Shown here piece after piece: positions 1-8,352 of a stretch of DNA of 64,000 bases. A model generated the notes under the pieces. It was not told where the DNA came from. It made no database searches and saw only the letters and a list, made by a program, of their open reading frames with translations. The DNA comes from Rhizobium sp. TH2 (lineage in GTDB: Bacteria > Pseudomonadota > Alphaproteobacteria > Rhizobiales > Rhizobiaceae): positions 3,844,001 through 3,908,000 of the forward strand of contig NZ_CP062231.1 of NCBI RefSeq assembly GCF_024707525.1. The letters are read 5' to 3'. How positions within the stretch are numbered: the first letter of the stretch is position 1; every line of letters begins with the position of its first letter. Made by a program: the position numbers and the translations under genes.

Positions 1-178
1 GAATGAAGCGGATACCGATGCCGAGCAGCAGCACGTAGATCAAGACATGCGGCACAATCTCGCCCCAGCCATCCGCAACGCTCTTGCCGGTCCGCCATGC
101 CGTCCAGCCCCCGATGAGGATGGAGATCATGACGAAGGCCCAGAAACTTGGCTCCTCATGCAGAATTCCCTGCAACAT
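1..178 (-). CDS. Small membrane protein (DUF6867-like), C-terminus cut by window edge
   Basis: The reading frame starts at the ATG at 176-178 on the minus strand and runs off the left edge, so only about 59 residues are visible. It begins MLQGILHEEPSFWAF and contains one clear hydrophobic segment (FVMISILIGGWTAW) and the start of a second (VLIYVLLLGIGI), which indicates a small two-helix inner-membrane protein. It lies 68 bp downstream of livF on the same strand and is probably the last gene of the liv operon. I recall a small DUF6867 membrane protein in this place in rhizobial genomes, but its function is unknown. Confidence is lowered by the truncation. Confidence 0.6.
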   Translation of the reverse strand, partial: MLQGILHEEPSFWAFVMISILIGGWTAWRTGKSVADGWGEIVPHVLIYVLLLGIGIRFI

Positions 179-246
179 TTCAAAGCTCCTTCGCGCGGAA
201 ATCTATTCCTTTGCGCCTTAAGCGCAAGCGGTTCCGCGAAATAATC

Positions 247-972
247 TTAATGGTGGCCGCCTTCGAGATAGGCGGCGCGCACTTCCGGATTGGCGAGCAA
301 TTCCTGGCCGCTTCCGCTCATCGTCACCAGCCCGTTGACCATCACGTAGCCACGGTGCGCAAGGCGAAGTGCCGCGAATGCGTTCTGCTCGACGAGGAAG
401 ACGGTCAGCCCTTCGGTCTTGTTGAGTTTGCCGATCGCCTCGAAGATCTGCTTGGAGATCAGCGGCGCGAGACCCAACGACGGCTCGTCCAGCATAAGCA
501 GCTTGGGACGCGCCATCAGCGCGCGGCCGATCGACAACATCTGCTGTTCGCCGCCCGAAAGTGTGCCGCCGCGCTGCGCCTGGCGCTCCTTGAGCCGAGG
601 AAAGAGCGTGAAGATCTTTTCCACATCCTCGTCGAAATGTTTCTGGTTGTCGAGAGACGCACCCATCTGCAGGTTCTCGTAAACCGTCATGCGCGGGAAG
701 ATGCGGCGTCCCTCCGGCGATTGCGCGATCCGGAGCCGGGCGATCTCGTGGGTTGGCATGCGCGTGATGTCGCGTCCCTGGAAGGTCACGCTTCCAGTGC
801 GTGCCTGCGGGCTGCCGCAGATCGTCATCATCAGCGTCGATTTGCCGGCACCATTGGCACCGATCAGGCAGACGATCTCGCCTTCGTTGACATCGACATC
901 GACGCCGCCGAGCGCGCGGATATTGCCGTAAAAGGCTTCGACACCCTGTACCTTGAGGAGAGGCTGGGACAT
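247..972 (-). CDS. livF: Branched-chain amino acid ABC transporter, ATP-binding protein LivF
   Basis: One of the two cytoplasmic ATPases that power uptake of leucine, isoleucine and valine, or related substrates, through the LivHM channel. The 241-residue product has Walker A GANGAGKS near residue 38, signature LSGGEQQM near 138 and Walker B LLMLDEPS near 158, the usual layout and length for LivF. A longer open frame exists upstream, but the start MSQPLLKVQG is chosen because its ATG shares one base with the TGA of livG (TGATG), a sign of translational coupling, and because the family begins here. Substrate range cannot be read from the ATPase. Confidence 0.93.
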   Translation of the reverse strand: MSQPLLKVQGVEAFYGNIRALGGVDVDVNEGEIVCLIGANGAGKSTLMMTICGSPQARTGSVTFQGRDITRMPTHEIARLRIAQSPEGRRIFPRMTVYENLQMGASLDNQKHFDEDVEKIFTLFPRLKERQAQRGGTLSGGEQQMLSIGRALMARPKLLMLDEPSLGLAPLISKQIFEAIGKLNKTEGLTVFLVEQNAFAALRLAHRGYVMVNGLVTMSGSGQELLANPEVRAAYLEGGHH

Positions 973-1835
973 CAGATATTGCCTTCCACGATCTTGAGTG
1001 CTTCTTGTTCGTCGTCGACGCCGAGATAGGCGGCAATGACCTTGGGATCGTTCTTCACATGGTCCGGGTTGCCATCGGAAATCTTCTGGCCGTATTCGAG
1101 CACCACGATATGGTCGGAGATTTCCATGACCACCGACATGTCGTGCTCGATGAGCAGGATGGACGTACCCGTCTCCTGCCGGATCGCGCGAAGCAACGAG
1201 TTCAGAACCTGGGATTCGCGCGGGTTGAGGCCGGCGGCAGGTTCGTCGAGGCAGAGCATCTTCGGGCCGGTGCACATGGCGCGGGCGATTTCCAGCCGGC
1301 GCTGGGCGCCATAGGGAAGGTCGCCGGCGGGATCGTCGGCGCGGTCGATGAGATCGGCCTTCTCGAGCCAGTACCGTGCGGTCTCGATCGCGTCACGGCT
1401 TTCCTTGTAATAGGTGCCGATGCCGAGCAGGCCGAGAACCGTGAAGCCCGAAGCCTTCATCAGCTTGTTGTGCTGCGCGACGAGCAGGTTTTCGAGCACC
1501 GTCATGCCGGTGAACAACCGGATGTTCTGGAACGTGCGCGCCACCTTGGCATGCGCCGTGATCTTGAAATCCGGCATCTGTTCGAGCTGGTAGATCTTGC
1601 CTTCATTTTCGAAGCGGATCATGCCCATTGTCGGCTTGTAGAAGCCGGTGATGCAATTGAAGACCGTGGTCTTGCCTGCGCCGTTCGGGCCGATCAGCGC
1701 CGTGATGTCGCCTTCATAGGCCTCGAAGGTCAGATCGTTGATCGCCATCAGGCCGCCGAATTTCATCGACAGGTGCTCCACTTGGAGCATGGGTTTCTTG
1801 TTCATTGTTGTCATTGTCCCTTGCCCGTCAGCCAT
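972..1835 (-). CDS. livG: Branched-chain amino acid ABC transporter, ATP-binding protein LivG
   Basis: Second ATPase of the LivHMGF importer, 287 residues. Walker A is GPNGAGKT near residue 49 and Walker B MLCLDEPAAGLNP; the signature loop is replaced by LPYGAQRRLEIA, a divergence typical of LivG proteins, which also carry the long insert after Walker A seen here. The ATG at 1835 lies inside the last codons of livM (8 bp overlap) and is preceded by AAGGA at a suitable distance, so it is preferred over the internal ATGs at codons 8 and 11. The gene is coupled to both neighbours and is clearly part of one operon. Confidence 0.93.
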   Translation of the reverse strand: MADGQGTMTTMNKKPMLQVEHLSMKFGGLMAINDLTFEAYEGDITALIGPNGAGKTTVFNCITGFYKPTMGMIRFENEGKIYQLEQMPDFKITAHAKVARTFQNIRLFTGMTVLENLLVAQHNKLMKASGFTVLGLLGIGTYYKESRDAIETARYWLEKADLIDRADDPAGDLPYGAQRRLEIARAMCTGPKMLCLDEPAAGLNPRESQVLNSLLRAIRQETGTSILLIEHDMSVVMEISDHIVVLEYGQKISDGNPDHVKNDPKVIAAYLGVDDEQEALKIVEGNI

Positions 1836-3219
1836 GGCCTTCCTTGGTGAAACTGCCCGACACGTTCTTGCGTGCGAACAGGAACGCCGTCGGTTCTCGG
1901 CTGCCCACGAAGCCGCGGGGCTTCCAGACCATGATGATGACCATGGCAGCGCCGAAGATCAGCATGCGGTAGAGTTCCGGGGTGAAGTTTTCACCGAAGA
2001 TCTGCTTGAGGAACGACATTTCGCGCAACAGTTCGGTGCCGCCGATCATCGCGATCGCCGCGACCGCGATACCAACAAGCGAGCCCATGCCGCCGAGAAC
2101 CACGATGGCGAGGATGATCGCCGATTCCAGGAAGACGAAGGATTCGGGAGAAACGAAGCCCTGGCGCGCCGCAAAGAACGAGCCCGCGAAGCCACCGAAC
2201 ATCGCCCCGATGGCAAAGGCCGTCAGCTTGGTGTTGGTCGTGTTGATGCCGAGCGAGCGGCAGGCGATCTCGTCCTCGCGCAACGCTTCCCAGGCACGGC
2301 CCACAGGCATGCGGCGCAGCCTGATGGTAACGAAAGCCGTCAGCAGGCAGAGCAGCAGGATCACGTAGAAAAGGAAGATCTTGTAGTACGCCGAGGACAT
2401 CGGCAGTTCCCACATTTTGGCGAAGTTGTTCGGCGCGCCGACGTCGAAGCTCCAGAGACCGAAGACCGACGCCTTGGCAACGCCTGATATGCCCGCCGCG
2501 CCGTTGGTCACTTCACGCCAGTTGACCAGCACGAGGCGGATGATTTCACCGAATGCGAGCGTCACGATCGCGAGGTAGTCGCCCTTGAGCCGCAGCACGG
2601 GAAAGCCGAGGATGACGCCCCAGAAGGCCGACAGGATGCCGGCGAGCGGCAGGAGGAGCCAGAAGGAGAAACCGAAATGATGAGACAGCAGCGCGTAGGA
2701 ATAGGCGCCCACCGCGTAGAAGGCGACGTAACCCAGGTCTAGAAGGCCGGCGAGTCCGACGACGATGTTGAGACCCCAGGCCAGCATCACGTAGATCAGG
2801 ATCTGGATGCCGAAATTATCGACATACTTCAACGAGCCCTGGACGCCTGCAAACCAGAGGCAGAGGACGGGATATATGAACAGCGCCACGATGACGATCG
2901 CGGTAAAGTATTTCTTGAAGAAGCCCGGCTCGGAAACGACTTGCGGCGCCGCGGCCTTCGCAGCCTTCTGCCGTTCGAAATAAGGCCGGATCATCGTGAT
3001 CATCAGGAAGCGGACGACCATCACTGCCACGACGACAAGCGCCAACTTCAGCCAATGCGGAACGATGATCAATTCGTTGCGGATGTTCTGCGTGGTCTCA
3101 AGACCGATGAAGAAGAAGAAGAGGCCGAAGGCGATGGCGCCGGCGAAAATCGATTCGCGGAGGGCGTGGGCGGTCAGGTTGGAATTGGCCGCCTTATCGG
3201 GGTTCACGTTGTTCTGCAT
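1828..3219 (-). CDS. livM: Branched-chain amino acid ABC transporter permease LivM
   Basis: Inner-membrane permease of 463 residues. The core VDNFGIQILIYVMLAWGLNIVVGLAGLLDLGY and the EAA-like cytoplasmic loop around GRAWEALREDEIACRSLGIN are characteristic of LivM. The protein is longer than the common 300-350 residue form because an N-terminal extension of about 120 residues carries extra hydrophobic helices; this long form is usual in Gram-negative LivM (inference from family knowledge). The start MQNNVNPDKAANSN at 3219 is chosen instead of the longer open frame because it leaves only 4 bp to the livH stop, and upstream sequence would overlap livH. Confidence 0.92.
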   Translation of the reverse strand: MQNNVNPDKAANSNLTAHALRESIFAGAIAFGLFFFFIGLETTQNIRNELIIVPHWLKLALVVVAVMVVRFLMITMIRPYFERQKAAKAAAPQVVSEPGFFKKYFTAIVIVALFIYPVLCLWFAGVQGSLKYVDNFGIQILIYVMLAWGLNIVVGLAGLLDLGYVAFYAVGAYSYALLSHHFGFSFWLLLPLAGILSAFWGVILGFPVLRLKGDYLAIVTLAFGEIIRLVLVNWREVTNGAAGISGVAKASVFGLWSFDVGAPNNFAKMWELPMSSAYYKIFLFYVILLLCLLTAFVTIRLRRMPVGRAWEALREDEIACRSLGINTTNTKLTAFAIGAMFGGFAGSFFAARQGFVSPESFVFLESAIILAIVVLGGMGSLVGIAVAAIAMIGGTELLREMSFLKQIFGENFTPELYRMLIFGAAMVIIMVWKPRGFVGSREPTAFLFARKNVSGSFTKEGHG

Positions 3220-3223
3220 TGGA

Positions 3224-4126
3224 TTAGACCTTTTCGACTTCGGGGCGTCCGAGGATGCCTGAAGGCTTGAAGATGAGCGCGATCGCGAGGATCGAGAAGG
3301 TCGCGACATCCTTGTAGTCAATGCTGAAATAAGCCGACCAAAGCGCCTCGATCAGGCCGATCAGCAACCCACCAAGCACTGCGCCCGGCAGCGAGCCGAT
3401 GCCGCCCATGACGGCTGCAGTGAAGGCCTTGACGCCCGGCACGAAACCGTCGGTGAAGGAGATGACGCCGTAATACATCATATACATCGTGCCGGCGACA
3501 GCGGCGAGTGCCGCGCCCATTACGAAGGTGATGGAAATCGTCCGGTCGACATTGATGCCGAGAAGAGCCGCCATCTTGCGGTCCTGCTCGGTCGCTCTCT
3601 GCGCGCGTCCCAGCGACGTATGATTGACCAGATACCAGAAGCCGGTCAGCAGCACGGCGGTGATCAGGACGATGATGATCTGCTTGAGCGAGATCGAGAT
3701 GCCGCCGACGTCATAGACCGAGGTGACCATGCCGGGGATCGACTTGTTGCGTGGCCCTTGGGTGACCTGCACGAAGTTCGAGAGCAGGATCGACATGCCG
3801 ATCGCGGTGATCAGCGGTGCCAGCCGGAACGAACCGCGCAGCGGCCGGTAGGCCATTCGCTCGATTGTCCAGTTCCACAGGCTGACGACCGCCATCGCGA
3901 CCACCATCATGATCAGCAGCGCAAGCGCTACAGGAAAGCCTGCAATCGCAGCCGTGAGCAGCAAGTACACAACCAGCGCCGTGAAGCCGCCCAGCATGAA
4001 GATATCGCCATGGGCAAAATTGACCATGCCGATAATGCCGTAGACCATTGTGTAACCGATTGCGATCAGGCCATAAATCGAGCCAAGCGTCAGCCCGTTG
4101 ACGAGCTGCTGGATAAAATACTCCAT
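3224..4126 (-). CDS. livH: Branched-chain amino acid ABC transporter permease LivH
   Basis: First gene of the liv operon, encoding the second permease (300 residues). The sequence starts MEYFIQQLVNGLTLGSIYG and carries the hallmark GYTMVYGIIGMVNFAHGDIF, about eight hydrophobic segments, and the ATPase-contact region GRAQRATEQDRKMAALLGIN. The start at 4126 fits the family; the open frame continues upstream into AT-rich DNA with no conserved sequence. No periplasmic binding protein gene (LivK/LivJ) is next to the operon, so it must be elsewhere or shared. Confidence 0.93.
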   Translation of the reverse strand: MEYFIQQLVNGLTLGSIYGLIAIGYTMVYGIIGMVNFAHGDIFMLGGFTALVVYLLLTAAIAGFPVALALLIMMVVAMAVVSLWNWTIERMAYRPLRGSFRLAPLITAIGMSILLSNFVQVTQGPRNKSIPGMVTSVYDVGGISISLKQIIIVLITAVLLTGFWYLVNHTSLGRAQRATEQDRKMAALLGINVDRTISITFVMGAALAAVAGTMYMMYYGVISFTDGFVPGVKAFTAAVMGGIGSLPGAVLGGLLIGLIEALWSAYFSIDYKDVATFSILAIALIFKPSGILGRPEVEKV

Positions 4127-4733
4127 CCGTTTTCCCCTGCGCGCAGTTTTTCCCGTTCTGCGCCTATTCTTCTTGAAGCAACTGTTATTCGTCGCCTTGT
4201 CGTGTTGGGGATTCCATAACGCTTTCATCAAAAATGTGAAGCTAAATTTTAAGCAATCCCGAAAAACTTTCGCCGAACGGTTAAAAGCGGCACTTTTTCC
4301 CTCACATTGCGCTAAAATTCGCCAAATCATGCCGCGAAACTAGACAGATTGAGATCATTTTTCCGAAAACCGCGATCCGGACCCGTTCCGGCTATTCCGG
4401 ATATTCAATCTCATGAAACAACTTTTCCCGGCAGGACAAAATGCGGCGCCGTCCCTTCGCGGGCGAATTTTTCGCCCACTCGAGTCCTATAAAGAGGCTC
4501 GTAAAGAGGCTCGCCGATGCCGGGAAATATTTTCCCGCTGGAATGATTGAAATCGCCTCGCCCAAACGTTTCGGCAAAGTCGCCGAAGCCTCACAGATTG
4601 TTTCAACACGAACAAGATTTCACACCCTCAAAACGCCGCATATCCAGCAAAGAGGTTGCCTTGGCGGGACAAAGACACTAAACGCACACCAAATTTCCAT
4701 GCGAGAGCCCACAAAGCGGAGCATATCCCAATC
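4127..4733. promoter_or_regulatory. 607 bp divergent intergenic region, livH / cysD
   Basis: No convincing gene is present. The region is AT-richer than its surroundings and must hold the promoters for livHMGF (leftward) and cysD-cysNC-cysQ (rightward). Two short perfect hairpins are visible: 4461-4477 (GGGCGAA, loop TTT, TTCGCCC) and 4521-4537 (CGGGAAA, loop TAT, TTTCCCG). Neither is followed by a T run, so they look like protein-binding dyads or leader structures rather than terminators. A 12 bp tandem duplication lies between them. Confidence 0.5.
4490..4513. repeat. 12 bp tandem duplication upstream of cysD
   Basis: TAAAGAGGCTCG occurs twice in a row with no spacer. It lies between two perfect 7 bp dyads about 220 bp upstream of the cysD start. 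It may be a doubled regulator half-site or a chance duplication. Confidence 0.6.
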
Positions 4734-5633
4734 ATGTCGTTGACACATCTTCAGCGTCTCGAAGCTGAATCGATTCATATTTTCCGCGAAGTGGCGGCGA
4801 GCTTCTCCAATCCGGTCATGCTCTATTCGATCGGCAAGGATTCGTCGGTCATGCTGCATCTCGCGATGAAGGCCTTCTATCCCGCCAAGCCCCCCTTCCC
4901 TTTCCTGCATGTCGATACGACTTGGAAATTCAAGGAGATGACCAAGTTCCGCGACGATATGGCCAAGAAGCTCGGCATCGATCTTCTCGTCCACGTCAAT
5001 CCGGATGGCATCGCCCAGGGCATCGGCCCCTTCACCCATGGATCGAACACCCACACCCATGTGATGAAGACGCTCGGCCTGCGCCAGGCGCTCGAAAAAT
5101 ACGGCTTCGACGCAGCCTTCGGCGGCGCCCGCCGCGATGAGGAAAAGAGCCGCGCCAAGGAGCGAATCTTCTCCTTCCGCAATGCGCAGCACACCTGGGA
5201 CCCGAAGAACCAGCGCCCCGAGATGTGGAAAACCTACAATACCCGCGTCGGCCAGGGCGAATCCATCCGCGTCTTCCCGCTGTCGAACTGGACCGAACTC
5301 GACATCTGGCAGTACATCATGAAGGAAGACATCCCGATCGTGCCGCTCTATTTCGCGGCCAAGCGCCCGGTCGTCGAGCGCGACGGAATGCTGATCATGG
5401 TCGATGACGAGCGCATGCCGATCGGCCCCGAGGATACGATCGAGAACAAGCTCGTGCGTTTCCGCACGCTCGGCTGTTACCCGCTCACCGGCGCGATCGA
5501 ATCCGACGCCGCCAACCTCCAGGATATCGTGCGCGAAATGCTGACGGCGCGCACCTCCGAACGCCAGGGCCGCCTTATCGACAAGGACGAGGCCGGATCG
5601 ATGGAGAAGAAGAAGCGCGAGGGGTATTTCTGA
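4734..5633 (+). CDS. cysD: Sulfate adenylyltransferase subunit 2 (CysD)
   Basis: Catalytic subunit of ATP sulfurylase, which makes adenosine 5'-phosphosulfate from ATP and sulfate with the GTPase CysN. The 299-residue product carries the PP-loop [14 protein letters not shown] near residue 25 and conserved blocks such as [18 protein letters not shown] and ending KKREGYF. The start [13 protein letters not shown] at 4734 is used; an in-frame TTG 78 bp upstream would add 26 residues with no family resemblance. The last base of its TGA is the first base of the cysNC ATG, so the two subunits are translationally coupled. Confidence 0.94.
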   Translation: MSLTHLQRLEAESIHIFREVAASFSNPVMLYSIGKDSSVMLHLAMKAFYPAKPPFPFLHVDTTWKFKEMTKFRDDMAKKLGIDLLVHVNPDGIAQGIGPFTHGSNTHTHVMKTLGLRQALEKYGFDAAFGGARRDEEKSRAKERIFSFRNAQHTWDPKNQRPEMWKTYNTRVGQGESIRVFPLSNWTELDIWQYIMKEDIPIVPLYFAAKRPVVERDGMLIMVDDERMPIGPEDTIENKLVRFRTLGCYPLTGAIESDAANLQDIVREMLTARTSERQGRLIDKDEAGSMEKKKREGYF

Positions 5634-7525
5634 TGAATGTTGCAGTACCGGCCGATGTTTCCGGCGACATGATCGAATATCTCCGCGAGCAGGAAAAGAA
5701 GTCCCTGCTGCGCTTCCTCACCTGCGGTTCGGTGGACGACGGCAAGTCGACGCTGATCGGCCGCCTGCTCTATGATACCAAGCTGATCTTCGAGGACCAG
5801 CTCGCCACGCTCGAGCGCGACAGCGTCAAGCACGGCACCGATGGCGAGAACATTGATTTCGCCCTCCTCGTCGACGGCCTCGAGGCCGAGCGCGAACAGG
5901 GCATCACCATCGATGTCGCCTATCGCTTCTTCGCCACGTCGAAGCGCAAGTTCATCGTCGCCGACACGCCCGGCCACGAGCAGTATACCCGCAACATGGC
6001 GACCGGCGCCTCCACGGCCGATCTCGCGGTCGTGCTGGTCGATTCGCGCCAGGGCATCCTGCGCCAGACACGCCGTCACTCCTATATCGCTTCGCTCCTC
6101 GGCATCCGCCACATCGTGCTGGCGGTCAACAAGATCGACCTGATGGATCACTCCCAGGAGGTCTTCGACAAGATCGTCGCCGACTATATGGAGTTCGCCA
6201 AGGACCTCGGCTTCTCCACCATCCAGCCGATCCCGATGTCGGCCCGCTTCGGCGACAACGTCACGATGGCCTCGCCGAAGATGCCCTGGTACAGCGGCCC
6301 GACCCTGCTCGGCCATCTCGAAACCATACCGATCGAGAACGATTATGCCGGCCGCGCCTTCCGCTTCCCGGTGCAGTACGTGGTCCGCCCCAACCTCGAT
6401 TTCCGCGGCTTCGCGGGTCAGATCGCTTCGGGCTCGATCAAGGCCGGCGACAAGGTCACCGTGGCGAAGTCCGGCCAGCAATCGAGGGTCAAGGACATCG
6501 TCACCCAGGATGGCAACCTGAAAAGCGCCACCGAAGGCCAGGCCGTCACCATCGTTCTCGAGGACCAGATCGACATCTCGCGCGGCGACATGCTGGTCGA
6601 TCCGGAGAATCGCCCGCATGTGGCCGACCAGTTCCAGGCGCATGTGATCTGGTTCGACGCCCAGCCGATGATTCCCGGCCGCAGCTACATCCTGCGCACC
6701 GAGACCGACAGCGTCAGCGCCACGATCTCGACGCTGAAGCACCAGGTCAACATCAACACCTTCGCGCATGAAGCAGCCAAGCACCTCAACATGAACGAGG
6801 TCGGCGAGTGCAACATCTCGACCCAGGCCCCGATCGCCTTCGACTCGTACAAGGCGAATCGCGTCGCCGGCAATTTCGTGCTGATCGACCGCTTCACCAA
6901 CGCTACCGTCGGCGCCGGCATGATCGACCACCCGCTCCGCCGCGCATCCAACGTCCATTGGCAGGCGATGGAGGTCAACAAGACCGCCCGCGCCGAGCTC
7001 AAGAGCCAGCAGCCGACCGTGCTGTGGTTCACCGGCTATTCCGGCTCGGGCAAATCGACCATCGCCAACACGCTGGAAAAGCTGCTGCATGCGCAGGGCA
7101 AGCACACCTTCATGCTTGATGGCGACAATGTCCGCCACGGCCTGAACCGCGACCTCGGCTTCACCGATGACGACCGCGTGGAAAATATCCGCCGCGTCTC
7201 CGAAGTCGCCAAGCTGATGACCGATGCCGGCCTGATCGTCATCGTCTCCTTCATCTCGCCGTTCCGTTCGGAACGCCAGATGGCGCGCGACCTGTTTCCG
7301 GATGGCGATTTCGTCGAAGTGTTTGTCGACACCCCGCTCGAAGAGTGCATCAAGCGCGACCCCAAGGGCCTCTATAAGAAGGCGCAGGCGGGCGAGATCG
7401 AGAACTTCACCGGTATCAGTTCCGGCTACGAAGCGCCCGAGAACGCCGAAGTGCATCTGCACACGCTCGGCCATGATCCTGAGGCACTGGCGATCATGAT
7501 CGAAACCTACCTCAAGAAGCGGTGA
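5633..7525 (+). CDS. cysNC: Bifunctional sulfate adenylyltransferase subunit 1 / adenylylsulfate kinase (CysNC)
   Basis: A fusion of the GTPase subunit of ATP sulfurylase and APS kinase, as in rhizobial NodQ and CysNC. The N-terminal part has the GTPase motifs GSVDDGKST near residue 33, DTPGHEQY near 110 and NKID near 165. The C-terminal part starts around residue 455 and has the kinase P-loop GYSGSGKST near 468, the [15 protein letters not shown] block and the VSEVAKLM helix. The product of 630 residues is full length for the fusion and gives PAPS from sulfate in one complex with CysD. Household sulfate assimilation is the simple reading, since no nodulation genes lie nearby. Confidence 0.95.
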   Translation: MNVAVPADVSGDMIEYLREQEKKSLLRFLTCGSVDDGKSTLIGRLLYDTKLIFEDQLATLERDSVKHGTDGENIDFALLVDGLEAEREQGITIDVAYRFFATSKRKFIVADTPGHEQYTRNMATGASTADLAVVLVDSRQGILRQTRRHSYIASLLGIRHIVLAVNKIDLMDHSQEVFDKIVADYMEFAKDLGFSTIQPIPMSARFGDNVTMASPKMPWYSGPTLLGHLETIPIENDYAGRAFRFPVQYVVRPNLDFRGFAGQIASGSIKAGDKVTVAKSGQQSRVKDIVTQDGNLKSATEGQAVTIVLEDQIDISRGDMLVDPENRPHVADQFQAHVIWFDAQPMIPGRSYILRTETDSVSATISTLKHQVNINTFAHEAAKHLNMNEVGECNISTQAPIAFDSYKANRVAGNFVLIDRFTNATVGAGMIDHPLRRASNVHWQAMEVNKTARAELKSQQPTVLWFTGYSGSGKSTIANTLEKLLHAQGKHTFMLDGDNVRHGLNRDLGFTDDDRVENIRRVSEVAKLMTDAGLIVIVSFISPFRSERQMARDLFPDGDFVEVFVDTPLEECIKRDPKGLYKKAQAGEIENFTGISSGYEAPENAEVHLHTLGHDPEALAIMIETYLKKR

Positions 7526-7526
7526 G

Positions 7527-8309
7527 ATGATGCTCAAGATTCTCGAAGACGTGGCGATTTCCGCCGGCAAGGCTATTCTCGAAGTCTATCACGCCGGTCC
7601 GAACGTGACGCTGAAGCAGGATGCCTCGCCGGTGACTGAAGCCGACGAGCGCGCCGAGGCGATCATCCTCGCAGGCCTCGCCAAGGCGTTTCCTGATATC
7701 CCGGTTATTGCCGAGGAATCCGTCGCCGCCGGCCGCATCCCGAGTGTCGAAGGCGGACGTTTCTTCCTCGTCGATCCGCTCGATGGCACCAAGGAATTCA
7801 TCAACAAGCGCGACGACTTCACGGTCAACATCGCCTTGATCGAGAACGGTACGCCGGTCGCCGGCATCGTCTATGCACCCGCCAAGGGCGTCGCCTGGGC
7901 CGGCGAAAAGGACAATGTCGAGAAACTGCTGGTCGACGAGAATTTCGCGGTCACGTCGCGCACCAGGATCGGCTGCCGCATGCCCTCGTCGGATCTGACC
8001 GCCGTCGCCAGCCGCTCACACAATTCGCCCGAGACCGAAGCCTTCCTCAGCGAGAAGGGCATCAAGTCCACCAAGTCAGTCGGTTCCTCGCTGAAATTCT
8101 GCCTCGTGGCCGAAGGTGACGCGGACGTCTATCCGCGCTTTGGCCGCACGATGGAATGGGACACAGCAGCCGGTGACGCCGTCCTCCGCGCAGCCGGTGG
8201 CATGACCGTCGATCTCGACGGCAAGCCCTTCCGCTACGGCAAGACCAAGCAGGCCACCGACAGCGACTTCGCCAATGGGCATTTCATTGCCTGGGGCAAA
8301 CGGGGCTGA
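7527..8309 (+). CDS. cysQ: 3'(2'),5'-bisphosphate nucleotidase CysQ
   Basis: Hydrolyses PAP, the by-product of PAPS use, to AMP; a member of the inositol monophosphatase superfamily. The 260-residue product shows the metal-binding motifs VIAEES and DPLDGTKEF (near residue 82) and the C-terminal EWDTAAGDAVLRAAGG. The start MMLKILEDVAISAG follows cysNC by one base after the stop, so it is the third gene of the operon and closes the pathway made by CysD and CysNC. The choice between the first and second ATG cannot be settled by eye. Confidence 0.93.
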   Translation: MMLKILEDVAISAGKAILEVYHAGPNVTLKQDASPVTEADERAEAIILAGLAKAFPDIPVIAEESVAAGRIPSVEGGRFFLVDPLDGTKEFINKRDDFTVNIALIENGTPVAGIVYAPAKGVAWAGEKDNVEKLLVDENFAVTSRTRIGCRMPSSDLTAVASRSHNSPETEAFLSEKGIKSTKSVGSSLKFCLVAEGDADVYPRFGRTMEWDTAAGDAVLRAAGGMTVDLDGKPFRYGKTKQATDSDFANGHFIAWGKRG

Positions 8310-8352
8310 CGTCGCCGGAGCAGTCGCTCGCATCCGCCACAGCGTGCCGCGC

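Noticed and set aside
148-1029. 293-codon plus-strand frame across livF
   Set aside because: LivF on the minus strand is certain from its Walker motifs; this frame is its complement and has no family features.
5633-7525. CysNC as a nodulation NodQ
   Set aside because: Sequence type is the same, but cysD and cysQ flank it and no nod genes or nod-box are near, so sulfate assimilation is the simpler reading.
5477-7570. 697-codon open frame antisense to cysNC
   Set aside because: It mirrors the codon pattern of cysNC, has low-complexity Arg/Asp/Gly/Val content and no domain; it is a high-GC shadow.
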